Source: Larkinella terrae (GTDB lineage: Bacteria; Bacteroidota; Bacteroidia; Cytophagales; Spirosomataceae). Taken from it: DNA of 64,000 bases. The stretch covers positions 1 through 64,000 of the forward strand of contig NZ_WJXZ01000001.1 of assembly GCF_009668025.1 (NCBI RefSeq). Direction: 5' to 3'. Positions 8,560-16,607 of this stretch are shown in pieces. Position numbers and translations under genes: made by a program. Under the pieces are notes generated by a model. That model was not told where the DNA came from. It was given only the letters and a program-made list of their open reading frames with translations, and did no database searches. Each line of letters begins with the position of its first letter. The first letter of the stretch is position 1.

Positions 8560-9975
8560 TTATTCGGGATTTACCGGCCCCAGAAAAGTCGTTTCGATCT
8601 GATCCACCACGGCATCGCCGACCCGGACGTCAATCGTCAGCGTAGTTTTATTTCCGCGAATGGCTTTTTCGGGCAGTGAGATAAAAAATAAAGTTTTGGT
8701 CAGTTCGCCGGGCTGAACCCGGTTCAGGGGTTGGACAAAACGCAAAACCGCATCGGCCTGCTGAGGCACGAACCGGACGGGCAAAGCGCCGTACGTTTTG
8801 TTGATTACCTCGACCGAATACAGGTTCGAAATCCGGTTATTGGCTTCCCGCTGAAACAACTGGCCGGGAGCGCGTAATACGGTCACGTCCAGCGCAGGGC
8901 GGCCGACCAGCAAAAAAACCAAAAGGCCCACCAAAGACGCCAAAACCGCCGTATAGGCCAGAATCCGGCCCGTTATCCGGAAGGGTTGCCGGGTTTCGAT
9001 GCCCTGCTGCGAGTCCATCCGGATCAGCCCCAGCGGCCGATTGATTTTGGTCATTATGTCATCGCACGCATCGATACAGGCGGTGCAGTTGATGCATTCC
9101 ATCTGCGTTCCATTTCGGATGTCGATGCCGGTCGGGCAGACCTGAACACACAGTTTGCAGTCAATGCAATCGCCTTTCCGATCAACGCTATCCTTTTTCA
9201 GCTTGCCACGGGGTTCGCCCCGCACGTAATCGTAGGCAACCAGGAGTGAATTTTTATCCAGCAATACGCTTTGCAAACGGCCGTACGGGCAAATGGTCGT
9301 GCAGACGATCTCGCGCAGGTAAGCAAAAACCGCATAGAAAACGCCCGTGAACAGCAGGATAGCCGCCAAACTGCCCAGGTGTTTGCCCGGTCCGTCCGTG
9401 ATCAGCGCCAGCCACTCCTGACGGCCAATGAGATAGGCCAGAAACGTATTGCTTATCAGGAACGAAATCAGGAAAAATACGCTGTATTTGGTCCCTTTTT
9501 TAATGATTTTCTCGGTGGTCCAGGGTCCGGCATCCAGCCGTTTTCGGGCGGTATAATCGCCCTCAATCCAGCTTTCAATTTTCCGAAAAACCATCTCCAT
9601 AAAGATGGTTTGCGGGCAGATCCAGCCACAAAACACCCGCCCGAAAACGACGGTAAAGAGCGCAATAAATACGATAAACGTGATCAACCCGATGGCGACG
9701 AGGTAAAAATCCTGCGGCCAGAAGGTGACGCCGAAAAAGATAAACCGGCGCTCCAGCACGTTGAACAGAAACAGCGGATGCCCATTGACCCAGACAAAGG
9801 GCCCCGCAAACAGCGCCGTCAGCAACCCGATGGCGACCACCGTCCGCCAGCGCGTAAACCGTCCGGACGTTGCCCTGGGATACAGCCACTGGCGGTTTCC
9901 GCCGGTGGTCTGGTTGGGCAGGTGTGATCGGAAATAGTCGTCGACCGGTGTAGACAGGTTGTGGTCGGAGTCCAT
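8560..9975 (-). CDS. ccoG: Cytochrome c oxidase accessory protein CcoG (FixG/RdxA)
   Basis: The protein is 471 residues from the ATG at 9975; a TTG five codons upstream is less likely. It has about five transmembrane helices, a CGWICPQTIF motif near residue 116, CTTICPYG near 225, and a cytosolic ferredoxin-like domain with two 4Fe-4S motifs (Cys270, 273, 276, 280 and Cys294, 297, 300, 304). The C-terminal 130 residues form an Ig-like domain. CcoG is thought to reduce copper for insertion into the cbb3 oxidase. It lies 17 bp after ccoP and two bases before ccoH. Confidence 0.95.
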   Translation of the reverse strand: MDSDHNLSTPVDDYFRSHLPNQTTGGNRQWLYPRATSGRFTRWRTVVAIGLLTALFAGPFVWVNGHPLFLFNVLERRFIFFGVTFWPQDFYLVAIGLITFIVFIALFTVVFGRVFCGWICPQTIFMEMVFRKIESWIEGDYTARKRLDAGPWTTEKIIKKGTKYSVFFLISFLISNTFLAYLIGRQEWLALITDGPGKHLGSLAAILLFTGVFYAVFAYLREIVCTTICPYGRLQSVLLDKNSLLVAYDYVRGEPRGKLKKDSVDRKGDCIDCKLCVQVCPTGIDIRNGTQMECINCTACIDACDDIMTKINRPLGLIRMDSQQGIETRQPFRITGRILAYTAVLASLVGLLVFLLVGRPALDVTVLRAPGQLFQREANNRISNLYSVEVINKTYGALPVRFVPQQADAVLRFVQPLNRVQPGELTKTLFFISLPEKAIRGNKTTLTIDVRVGDAVVDQIETTFLGPVNPE

Positions 9976-9992
9976 CGTTTTGTTTACCAATT

Positions 9993-10829
9993 TTACTGTT
10001 TAGTTACCTCTTCCGCGGAAAGACTAGCGGTTTCCCGGACGCCCTGCGGTTCTTTGGCACCATCGGGTTTCGACCCTTGCAGGGACAGAATGTAACTGGC
10101 TACCTGCTGAATCTGCAGGGGGTTGAGCTGTTTTTTCCACGCCATCATTCCTTTTTCGGGAACGCCTTCCGTAATGGTGTGAAACACAGCTTTGACCGAG
10201 CCTCCGTGCAGCCAGAACTCGTCCGTCAGGTTTGGCCCCACGCCCCCCTGCCCCTGCGGACCGTGACAGGCCACGCAGTTTTGCAGGAATACGGTTTTTC
10301 CCGTTTCAAGCATTTTGGCGTCTTTGACGAGGGCGACGGTATTTTCGTTGATCGATCCGGCTACTTTCTGGATGTACATTTCACGCTGCTTTTCGGCAAT
10401 CGCCACTTCCTGCGTGTATTCGGCGGTTTGCAAATCGCCGACGTTCAGGACGTGAAACAAAAGCAGGTAAACGATCCCAAACGCAATCGTGCCGTAAAAT
10501 AGCCCCATGAACCAGGGCGGGGTGGGGTTGTCGAGTTCCTGAATCCCGTCGTAGCCGTGCTCCATCATCAGGTCCTTTTCCTGATTAAGGGCGTGCAGCC
10601 CGGCCATGCGCTGCCAGAACGAGCGGGAATCGACGGGTTTGCTGATCGAAGCAGGGGCAGGCGCTACCACTTTTCGCAGAATAACGACTAGGTAAAGGGC
10701 TACCACACCGATAAAAATCATGACGATCAATAACAGGATGGCCAGCATCAGAATTACAGAGTCCTGGCCCGGATCAGCCGTCCAGAACGTTGACGGATTG
10801 CCCGACAGAAGAATAAAAAGCAGATTCAT
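9993..10829 (-). CDS. ccoP: cbb3-type cytochrome c oxidase subunit CcoP, single-haem form
   Basis: The 278-residue subunit has two transmembrane helices (about 24-52 and 106-128) separated by a loop with the CcoP signature ELDNPTPPWF (98-107), then one cytochrome c domain with Cys185-Val-Ala-Cys188-His189. Proteobacterial CcoP usually carries two haem c groups; only one CxxCH is present here, so this is a monohaem CcoP. It passes electrons from a soluble or quinol-cytochrome donor to the CcoNO core. The gene is 14 bp downstream of ccoQ and just upstream of ccoG. Confidence 0.93.
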   Translation of the reverse strand: MNLLFILLSGNPSTFWTADPGQDSVILMLAILLLIVMIFIGVVALYLVVILRKVVAPAPASISKPVDSRSFWQRMAGLHALNQEKDLMMEHGYDGIQELDNPTPPWFMGLFYGTIAFGIVYLLLFHVLNVGDLQTAEYTQEVAIAEKQREMYIQKVAGSINENTVALVKDAKMLETGKTVFLQNCVACHGPQGQGGVGPNLTDEFWLHGGSVKAVFHTITEGVPEKGMMAWKKQLNPLQIQQVASYILSLQGSKPDGAKEPQGVRETASLSAEEVTKQ

Positions 10830-10843
10830 AGGAAGCAGTGGCG

Positions 10844-11014
10844 TTAATCGGTGGATGAATCCTCAAACGGGAGACGACTCATCTGCCCCATGTGGTTTTT
10901 ATCGGCCAGCCACAAATACAGGCCAACCAGCACGAAAAAGGCAAAAAAGGTCAGGAACGAACCCACCATATAGAAGTCGGCCCCGGGGATTTTAGAGATG
11001 AATTGCTTGAACAT
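10844..11014 (-). CDS. ccoQ: CcoQ/FixQ-like small subunit of the cbb3 oxidase
   Basis: This 56-residue gene reads MFKQFISKIPGADFYMVGSF at the N-terminus, continues through one hydrophobic helix (about 14-36) and ends in a charged tail. It lies between ccoNO and ccoP on the same strand, where CcoQ, a stabiliser of the assembled oxidase, is expected. The sequence is too short for a strong homology claim; the call rests on size, topology and position. The gap to ccoNO contains a hairpin. Confidence 0.82.
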   Translation of the reverse strand: MFKQFISKIPGADFYMVGSFLTFFAFFVLVGLYLWLADKNHMGQMSRLPFEDSSTD

Positions 11015-11029
11015 GGCTTTTTTAGTTAA

Positions 11030-11093
11030 GAGTGAAGAGTTAGGAATTAAGAGTTGGCTGACGCACGCTTTTTTAACTCATAACTCTTCACTC
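11030..11093. repeat. Intergenic hairpin overlapping the ccoNO stop
   Basis: Perfect 13-nt arms, GAGTGAAGAGTTA at 11030-11042 and TAACTCTTCACTC at 11081-11093, enclose a 38-nt loop. The right arm reaches into the ccoNO stop codon (11092-11094). The loop includes TGGCTGACGC, a 10-nt word also found in the arm of the 23-119 element, so the two may belong to one dispersed family. In the transcript the hairpin sits between ccoNO and ccoQ and could attenuate or protect mRNA. Confidence 0.7.
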
Positions 11094-13302
11094 ATTTAGT
11101 AGCGGTTTCCATTTTCTTGATATCGGTACCTAGGCGTTGCAGGTAGGCGATGAGGGCGACGATTTCGCGGTCGGCGTTTACCTTGATGCCGTCTTTGGCG
11201 AGCTGGCCGCTCACCTCAGCCGACTGGTTTTTCAGGTCTTCGCCGGCATTCTGAATCGTTGCCTCGTCGTAGGGGACACCCAGCTTTTTCAGGGCGTTCA
11301 GCTTATCGGCGGTTTTCGACACGTCGAGTTGTTGCTCAATTAACCAGGGGTACGGCGGCATGATGGAGCCCGGCGACATGGACGTCGGATCGAGCATGTG
11401 GTGGTAGTGCCAGGCGTGGGGGTATTTGCCGCCCTCGCGGTGCAGGTCCGGGCCCGTGCGCTTGCTGCCCCAGAGAAACGGATGGTCGTAGACGAACTCG
11501 CCCGCTTTGGAATATTCGCCGTAGCGCTCGGTTTCGGAGCGGAATGGCCGCACCATCTGGCTATGGCAGCTGACGCAACCTTCCCGGACGTAAATGTCAC
11601 GTCCTTCTACTTCGAGGGGCGTATAGGGCTGAACGGCCACAATGGTCGGCACGTTGCTTTGCACCATAAACGTGGGCACCAGTTCGATGAGCGAGCCAAT
11701 CAGAATGACCACCAGAGAGCCCACCAGCAGCGGTACCGGTTTGCGTTCGAACCAGCGGTGCCAGTACCGGTCGCTTCCGGTAGGAACGTACGCTTTCGTC
11801 AGGGCCGGTGCTTCGGCGGGTTCGTTGGCCTGCAAGCTTCCGCTGGCCATCGTTTTAAACAGGTTGTAGGCCATCAGGATTGCTCCGATCAGGTAGAACG
11901 TTCCACCAACCGCCCGCATCCGGTGCATCGGCAGCAGTTGCAGCGTGGTTTCCAGAAAATTACCGTATCGCAACGTACTTTCGGGCGTAAATTCCTTCCA
12001 CATCATGCCCTGTGTAAATCCGGAAATGTACATCGGAACGGCGTAGAACAGGATTCCCAGAGTTCCCAGCCAGAAATGCACATTGAGCAGCCGGTTTGAG
12101 TACAGGGGCGTTTTGTACAGGCGCGGAATCAGCCAGTACAGGATTGCGAAGGTCAGAAAACCGTTCCAGCCCAGCGCCCCGACGTGTACGTGGGCCACAA
12201 TCCAGTCGGTAAAGTGGGCGATGGCGTTGACGTTTTTCAGGGAAAGCATGGGACCTTCGAACGTCGCCATACCGTAAGAAGTTAAGCCCACCACCATAAA
12301 TTTAAGAATGGCATCTTCCCGGACTTTATCCCAGGCCCCGCGCAGGGTCAGCAGCCCGTTGATCATCCCACCCCAGGAGGGCGCAATAAGCATGATGGAA
12401 AAAACCACCCCCAGCGACTGCGCCCAGTCGGGCAGCGAACTGTAGAGCAAATGGTGGGGTCCGGCCCAGATGTAGATAAAAATCAGCGCCCAGAAGTGCA
12501 GAATGGAAAGCTTGTAGGAATAAACCGGCCGGTTGGCCATTTTCGGCAGAAAGTAATACATCATCCCCAGGTAGGGCGTCGTCAGGAAAAACGCGACGGC
12601 GTTGTGACCATACCACCACTGCACCAGCGCGTCCTGAACCCCGGCGTACAGGGAATAGCTCTTCAGGAAGCTGACGGGAATGGCCATCGAATTCATGATG
12701 TGCAAAACCGCTATCGTTACGAAAGTCGCGATGTAAAACCAGATGGCCACATACAGGTGACGCTCCCGTCGTTTGATGATCGTACCGAACATATTAATGC
12801 CAAAAACGACCCAGATCAGCGTAATGGCGATGTCGATGGGCCATTCGAGTTCCGCGTATTCCTTGGAGGAGGTCAGCCCCAGCGGCAGGGTGGCAACGGC
12901 GGACAGGATAATCAGCTGCCAGCCCCAGAAGTGGATTTTACTCAACAGGTCCGAAAACATCCGGGCTTTGCAAAGCCGTTGCAGGGAGTAGTAGACGCCC
13001 ATAAAAATGGCGTTCCCCACAAAGGCAAAGATCACCGCATTGGTGTGCAGGGGTCGGATGCGTCCAAAGGTCGTATACTGATTGCCCAGGTTGGCCGCCG
13101 GAGCAAACAACTGGCTGGCGGCAATCACCCCGACCAGCATGCCAATGATTCCCCAGATAATGGTCGCGATACCAAAATTGCGGACAATGGTGTTGTCATA
13201 CGCAAACCGTTCGGCAACGGTTTGCTCGCCAGGCGGCAGGTGTCCCATGGCCGTTTTTGCTGGCGGATTCAGTACGGATGGGGGATTGGTGGTCACGTTC
13301 AT
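11092..13302 (-). CDS. ccoNO: cbb3-type cytochrome c oxidase, fused CcoN-CcoO subunits I/II
   Basis: This 736-residue protein fuses the catalytic CcoN (about 1-490, roughly 12-13 helices) to the cytochrome c subunit CcoO (about 520-736). CcoN haem and copper ligands are visible: His86 (RPLHTN), His233 (WWYGHN), His283-His284 (GPHH), and His371/His373 (HVHVG). CcoO has one helix and one haem c site, Cys576-Val-Ser-Cys579-His580, followed by SQMVRPF, with Met648 (SIMPP) as the probable axial ligand. The enzyme is the high-affinity terminal oxidase reducing oxygen and pumping protons. The fusion is known from Bacteroidota. Its start overlaps the ccoS stop by four bases (ATGA), giving translational coupling. 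Confidence 0.96.
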   Translation of the reverse strand: MNVTTNPPSVLNPPAKTAMGHLPPGEQTVAERFAYDNTIVRNFGIATIIWGIIGMLVGVIAASQLFAPAANLGNQYTTFGRIRPLHTNAVIFAFVGNAIFMGVYYSLQRLCKARMFSDLLSKIHFWGWQLIILSAVATLPLGLTSSKEYAELEWPIDIAITLIWVVFGINMFGTIIKRRERHLYVAIWFYIATFVTIAVLHIMNSMAIPVSFLKSYSLYAGVQDALVQWWYGHNAVAFFLTTPYLGMMYYFLPKMANRPVYSYKLSILHFWALIFIYIWAGPHHLLYSSLPDWAQSLGVVFSIMLIAPSWGGMINGLLTLRGAWDKVREDAILKFMVVGLTSYGMATFEGPMLSLKNVNAIAHFTDWIVAHVHVGALGWNGFLTFAILYWLIPRLYKTPLYSNRLLNVHFWLGTLGILFYAVPMYISGFTQGMMWKEFTPESTLRYGNFLETTLQLLPMHRMRAVGGTFYLIGAILMAYNLFKTMASGSLQANEPAEAPALTKAYVPTGSDRYWHRWFERKPVPLLVGSLVVILIGSLIELVPTFMVQSNVPTIVAVQPYTPLEVEGRDIYVREGCVSCHSQMVRPFRSETERYGEYSKAGEFVYDHPFLWGSKRTGPDLHREGGKYPHAWHYHHMLDPTSMSPGSIMPPYPWLIEQQLDVSKTADKLNALKKLGVPYDEATIQNAGEDLKNQSAEVSGQLAKDGIKVNADREIVALIAYLQRLGTDIKKMETATK

Positions 13303-13523
13303 ACGGCAGTAGAAGATGTTTTGGTGGAGGCTGGGACGGTCGGTTTGGGATGGGCGACAAAACCGGACCCGGATTCGTCGGGGGTCGTATCATCGAGTAA
13401 CATGCGCAGCGATGGCGTGTACAGGTCGTCTTGCTGGCCGGTGCGCATCGACCAGATGAAAGCACCGAGAAATCCCAGGGCCATCAGCAGACTAATTCCG
13501 ATCATAAAAAAGAGAATGGACAT
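13299..13523 (-). CDS. ccoS: cbb3-type oxidase assembly protein CcoS
   Basis: From the ATG at 13523 (fifth codon of the open frame) the protein has 74 residues. It opens with a hydrophobic helix MSILFFMIGISLLMALGFLG followed by AFIWSMRTGQQDDLYTPS, the CcoS signature. CcoS is needed for cofactor insertion into CcoN. It is the first gene of the ccoS-ccoNO-ccoQ-ccoP-ccoG-ccoH transcript and overlaps ccoNO by four bases. In many genomes ccoI precedes it directly; here ccoI is 3 kb away. Confidence 0.9.
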   Translation of the reverse strand: MSILFFMIGISLLMALGFLGAFIWSMRTGQQDDLYTPSLRMLLDDTTPDESGSGFVAHPKPTVPASTKTSSTAV

Positions 13524-13543
13524 ACGCTTTACCATTTGATTCC

Positions 13544-13587
13544 CAAAATTGGGGGTAAACCGTAGGGTAACGAATGAGGGAAATCAG
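13544..13587 (-). promoter_or_regulatory. Candidate ccoS promoter with imperfect CRP/FNR-like box
   Basis: On the minus strand, CAATTTTG (13551-13544) resembles the Bacteroidota -7 element. Centred exactly 33 bp upstream is ATGAG-GGAA-ATCAG (plus-strand reading, 13574-13587), which matches CTGAT-N4-ATCAG at 8 of 10 positions and keeps the TGA-N6-TCA core. The same 33-bp spacing occurs at the ccoI and desaturase promoters. Confidence 0.45.
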
Positions 13588-13644
13588 TCACATAGCTGAT
13601 AGAATTCAGCTTTGGCAGGGCGATGAGAAAACTCATGTTTTTGG

Positions 13645-13688
13645 CTGATACGAGTCAGGATGAGGGATTCCGGTGGCGCATAGTTTTA
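13645..13688 (+). promoter_or_regulatory. CRP/FNR-like box and -7 element of the desaturase promoter
   Basis: CTGAT-ACGA-GTCAG at 13645-13658 matches CTGAT-N4-ATCAG at 9 of 10 positions. Its centre lies 33 bp before TAGTTTTA (13681-13688), a one-mismatch version of TAnnTTTG. The layout resembles class II activation. The box also sits in the shared divergent region with ccoS, so it could act on both genes. Confidence 0.5.
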
Positions 13689-13753
13689 GCCCCAAATGCC
13701 GCTGTTATTTTCCCTTTTTCGTTGTCACCATCCGCATTGGTGATTGATCCGTA

Positions 13754-14503
13754 ATGATTATTCTGCTGTTTTTTCTAACCCATTGGTACCTGTCTGTACT
13801 GATGCAGACGCTTTTTCTCCACCGGTATGCCGCCCACCAGATGTTTACGATGAGCAAAGGCTGGGAGAAAGTTTTTTACATCCTGACGTTCATCGGGCAG
13901 GGTTCTTCGTTTCTCAGTCCGCGGGCGTATGGCATCATGCACCGCCTGCACCACGCACACGCCGATACCGACCAGGACCCGCATTCGCCGGACTTTTCCC
14001 GGAACCTGGTCGACATGATGTGGAAGACCCGGACCTATTATAACGACATTCTGAACAACCGGGATTCGATTCCGGCGAAGTACAAAAAAGGCGTGCCCAA
14101 CTGGGAGTTTATGGAATGGCTGGGCGACCGCTGGCCGGTTCGCATCGCCTGGGGGACGGCTTATACGCTGTTTTACATTCAGTTTGCGACCTCACCCTGG
14201 CTGTTTCTGCTCCTGCCGTTTCATTTTTTCATGGGACCGGTTCACGGAGCCATTATCAACTGGTACGCCCACCGCTACGGTTATACGAACTTCAAGGTAA
14301 ACGATACCGCCAAAAATCTGCTTCCGTTTGATTTCCTGATGATGGGCGAATCGTACCACAACAATCACCACAAGTTCGGAGGTCGGGCGAACTTTGGCGG
14401 TTTTCGCTGGCACGAATTTGATCCGGCCTATCCCCTTCTGCGTCTGCTCAACAGACTGAGAATTATCAAGCTCCGGTTCGGCCGCGACGAAGCGTATATG
14501 TAA
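13754..14503 (+). CDS. Acyl-CoA/fatty acid desaturase (membrane di-iron)
   Basis: The 249-residue membrane protein has the three histidine clusters of delta-9 type desaturases: HRYAAH near residue 24, HRLHHAHAD near 63, and HNNHHKF near 200. It uses oxygen and electrons to place a cis double bond into fatty acyl chains, a membrane-fluidity response. It is shorter than typical stearoyl-CoA desaturases (about 300 residues) but all histidine boxes are intact. It is divergent from ccoS and shares an FNR-like box with it, linking an oxygen-consuming enzyme to oxygen sensing. A terminator follows at 14551-14610. Confidence 0.88.
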   Translation: MIILLFFLTHWYLSVLMQTLFLHRYAAHQMFTMSKGWEKVFYILTFIGQGSSFLSPRAYGIMHRLHHAHADTDQDPHSPDFSRNLVDMMWKTRTYYNDILNNRDSIPAKYKKGVPNWEFMEWLGDRWPVRIAWGTAYTLFYIQFATSPWLFLLLPFHFFMGPVHGAIINWYAHRYGYTNFKVNDTAKNLLPFDFLMMGESYHNNHHKFGGRANFGGFRWHEFDPAYPLLRLLNRLRIIKLRFGRDEAYM

Positions 14504-14550
14504 GTTTTATTGACCTGGTTTCCGGCTTGACGGGGAGGTGGTCTGGTGAG

Positions 14551-14610
14551 AGCGTGTTTCCGGTACCAATTCAAAAATCTGATTTCAAAACGGGAACACG
14601 CTTTCTTTTT
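14551..14610 (+). terminator. Rho-independent terminator after the desaturase
   Basis: Arms AGCGTGTTTCCG (14551-14562) and CGGGAACACGCT (14591-14602) pair over 12 bp with one G-U wobble and are followed by TTCTTTTT. Confidence 0.75.
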
Positions 14611-14680
14611 GGGTTAGTTACAATAACTTAGCCGCCAAGTAGGTAACTGCTTTTCATCCAGCCAAACCCGTCTACTCCCC

Positions 14681-15205
14681 ATGACTGAAACAGAGATATT
14701 AATCAATCAAACCGCTAATGCATATCAATGGATTCATAAGCTGGTTGAGCCAGTGCCGCTTGCCAAGTGGAATATCATCCCTGAGACCGTAGAATCAAGT
14801 ATTGATTGGCAGCTTGGGCACTTGATTATCAGTCACTATTTCCATTCCATTATGGTCATCCGGGGACACCAGATGGATATACTCCAGCAGTTACCAATCC
14901 GGGAATATAGTGAGTTATTCACGGCGTCAGTTCCGTCTCAGTCAGTAGGTAAAGTAGATTCAGCCAAGTTATTGGCGGATTTACAATTCATGCAGCAAAA
15001 ATCGCTGGCTATCCTGGCGACGCTGAAAGCATCGGAACTGGATCATCCGCTGGAGCCTACCTCTACTCCTCACCCCATCGCCACCACAAAACGGGAGGCC
15101 ATTGATTGGAATATCAAGCACACGATGTACCATTGTGGTCAGCTTGGCCTCATTAAGCGCGTGGTGGATAAACGCCATGATTTCGGTCTGAAATTAGCGC
15201 GGTAA
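14681..15205 (+). CDS. DinB family (DNA-damage-inducible-like) four-helix protein
   Basis: This 174-residue protein fits the DinB/YfiT metalloenzyme superfamily, a four-helix bundle with three histidine ligands. Candidate ligands are the His in WQLGHLIISHY (about residue 46) and the HTMYH pair near residues 147-151. Family members include thiol-dependent transferases, and the name does not imply a DNA repair role. It stands alone with its own upstream region and is followed by a strong hairpin. It belongs to the block of plus-strand genes between ccoI and ccoS. Confidence 0.8.
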   Translation: MTETEILINQTANAYQWIHKLVEPVPLAKWNIIPETVESSIDWQLGHLIISHYFHSIMVIRGHQMDILQQLPIREYSELFTASVPSQSVGKVDSAKLLADLQFMQQKSLAILATLKASELDHPLEPTSTPHPIATTKREAIDWNIKHTMYHCGQLGLIKRVVDKRHDFGLKLAR

Positions 15206-15270
15206 CCAGAACATCAGCCTAACGATGTAAGCAGCCGACACTTAAGGTTCCTTCGTCCCAAGCGGGAGCG

Positions 15271-15310
15271 TTTTTATGAGAAAGTTATGTCGGTAACTTT
15301 CTCATAAAAA
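15271..15310 (+). terminator. Perfect 17-bp hairpin, probable terminator of the DinB gene
   Basis: Arms at 15271-15287 and 15294-15310 are perfect complements (TTTTTATGAGAAAGTTA and its complement) with a 6-nt loop. The low GC content is unusual for a terminator, but the arms supply A/T tracts on both sides. It begins 65 bp after the DinB stop. Confidence 0.6.
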
Positions 15311-15366
15311 ATGGCCGACTCGGGAAGCGGTCTGACCTCTTTTCAAGTTCGGGACGAACGATGGCC

Positions 15367-15441
15367 TTGTAGACACGTTTCAGAATCATGCGCCCAGAGT
15401 TCTCCTACCTGTCTACAAAGACTCCGTCCCATCGGGACGGA
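15367..15441. repeat. Nested palindromic intergenic repeat
   Basis: TTGTAGACA (15367-15375) pairs with TGTCTACAA (15410-15418). Next to it TCCGTCCC-atc-GGGACGGA (15423-15441) forms a tight 8-bp hairpin. Further GTCCC/GGGAC copies flank it at about 15256 and 15353. The whole stretch 15206-15580 has no gene. The arrangement looks like a dispersed palindromic repeat rather than a regulatory site for the next gene. Confidence 0.6.
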
Positions 15442-15580
15442 TTTGGCTAATTCAACTACGTGCTTAGAAAAAAACCGGCCGCCAGCAAAAGCAACGTTAA
15501 CGTTTCATTAACAAGCTATTAACCAAACCGCAGCACAAAAACCGGTAGGTTTGTTAAAATCCCGGAAAGCAAAAAGAAAA

Positions 15581-16606
15581 ATGGTGAAACGCGCAAACGT
15601 ATATGCTTTGCTGTTGATGGTTATTTCCTGCACGTTGTGTCAGGGGCAAAACAAAACGGACCAGCTAACAGCCACGATCAAGTCTGAAACCAACGACGAA
15701 GTCACGCCCTACGGACCAAACCGGATCACGCGTACGATCAGGCAGGATCGAAAGGGCAACATCTGGATCGCAACCTTTGGGGGGGTATTTCGGTACGACG
15801 GAAAATCGTTTACCAATGTCACCGGCAAAGTGAGTTCGGCCCGTTTTTTTTCGGTTTTGGAGGATCGAAAAGGAAATTTCTGGTTCAGTTCGGTGGGTTC
15901 AGGGGTTTATTATTACGATGGAAAATCCTTTCAGCATTTCACAACCAAAGACGGTCTGGCCAATGACCAGGTTATTGATATTTACGAAGACAAAACCGGT
16001 GCGATCTGGTTCGGCACGCTGAGCGGAGCAAGCCGTTACGATGGAAAATCCTTTCAAAATTACCGGATGAATGAAGAAGCTTTCTCCCCGGATTTTTCAT
16101 TGAAAGAAGGCTATCCCTCCAAAGATCATAATGATGTCAATTCAATTATTGAAGACAAAACCGGGAAATTCTGGATTGGCACCCGGGGCAATGCCTGCCT
16201 GTATGATGGCAAAACCTTTACCGTTTTAACCCACGAGGGTAAGCCCTTTACGAATGTTCGGACGATCATTGAGGATAAAAAAGGCCATGTCTGGCTCGCC
16301 GGATCGGATGGTCTTTGGCGCTATGACGGCCGGATATTTACCAATTTTACCCGGAATTTTGTGGGGTATGTTCTCGAAGATCGAAAAGGCAACATCTGGA
16401 CTACGTCAGAAGGGCCCCAGGGCTGGATACTTTCCCGGTATGACGGGCAGACCCTGTCCGATAAAAAGCCCACGGTAACCGAGATAAATCCAAACGAAGG
16501 CAAGATGCTTTTTGGGATCCTGGAAGCGAAGGAGGGGAGTATCTGGTTCGGTGCCGATGGCGTGTATCGGTATGACGGCAAGACCGTTACCAGCTTTAAA
16601 AAGTAA
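15581..16606 (+). CDS. Secreted seven-repeat beta-propeller of the two-component-regulator propeller type
   Basis: From the ATG at 15581 the protein has 341 residues; an upstream TTG is rejected because the ATG opens a signal peptide (VKRANVYALLLMVISCTLCQG). Seven repeats follow, each with D/E-DRKGNIW...YDGKSF phrasing: FRYDGKSF, YYYDGKSF, SRYDGKSF, CLYDGKTF, WRYDGRIF, SRYDGQTL, YRYDGKTV. This is the Reg_prop ligand-sensing propeller of Bacteroidota hybrid sensors, but there is no transmembrane helix or kinase after it. It is therefore a free exported propeller of unknown function. It converges on ccoI, ending one base before the ccoI stop. Confidence 0.85.
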   Translation: MVKRANVYALLLMVISCTLCQGQNKTDQLTATIKSETNDEVTPYGPNRITRTIRQDRKGNIWIATFGGVFRYDGKSFTNVTGKVSSARFFSVLEDRKGNFWFSSVGSGVYYYDGKSFQHFTTKDGLANDQVIDIYEDKTGAIWFGTLSGASRYDGKSFQNYRMNEEAFSPDFSLKEGYPSKDHNDVNSIIEDKTGKFWIGTRGNACLYDGKTFTVLTHEGKPFTNVRTIIEDKKGHVWLAGSDGLWRYDGRIFTNFTRNFVGYVLEDRKGNIWTTSEGPQGWILSRYDGQTLSDKKPTVTEINPNEGKMLFGILEAKEGSIWFGADGVYRYDGKTVTSFKK

Positions 16607-16607
16607 A

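Noticed and set aside
12451-13539. Long plus-strand open frame opposite ccoNO and ccoS
   Set aside because: Its translation is rich in His, Gln and Arg without recognisable domains, and the complementary strand encodes a well-conserved oxidase.
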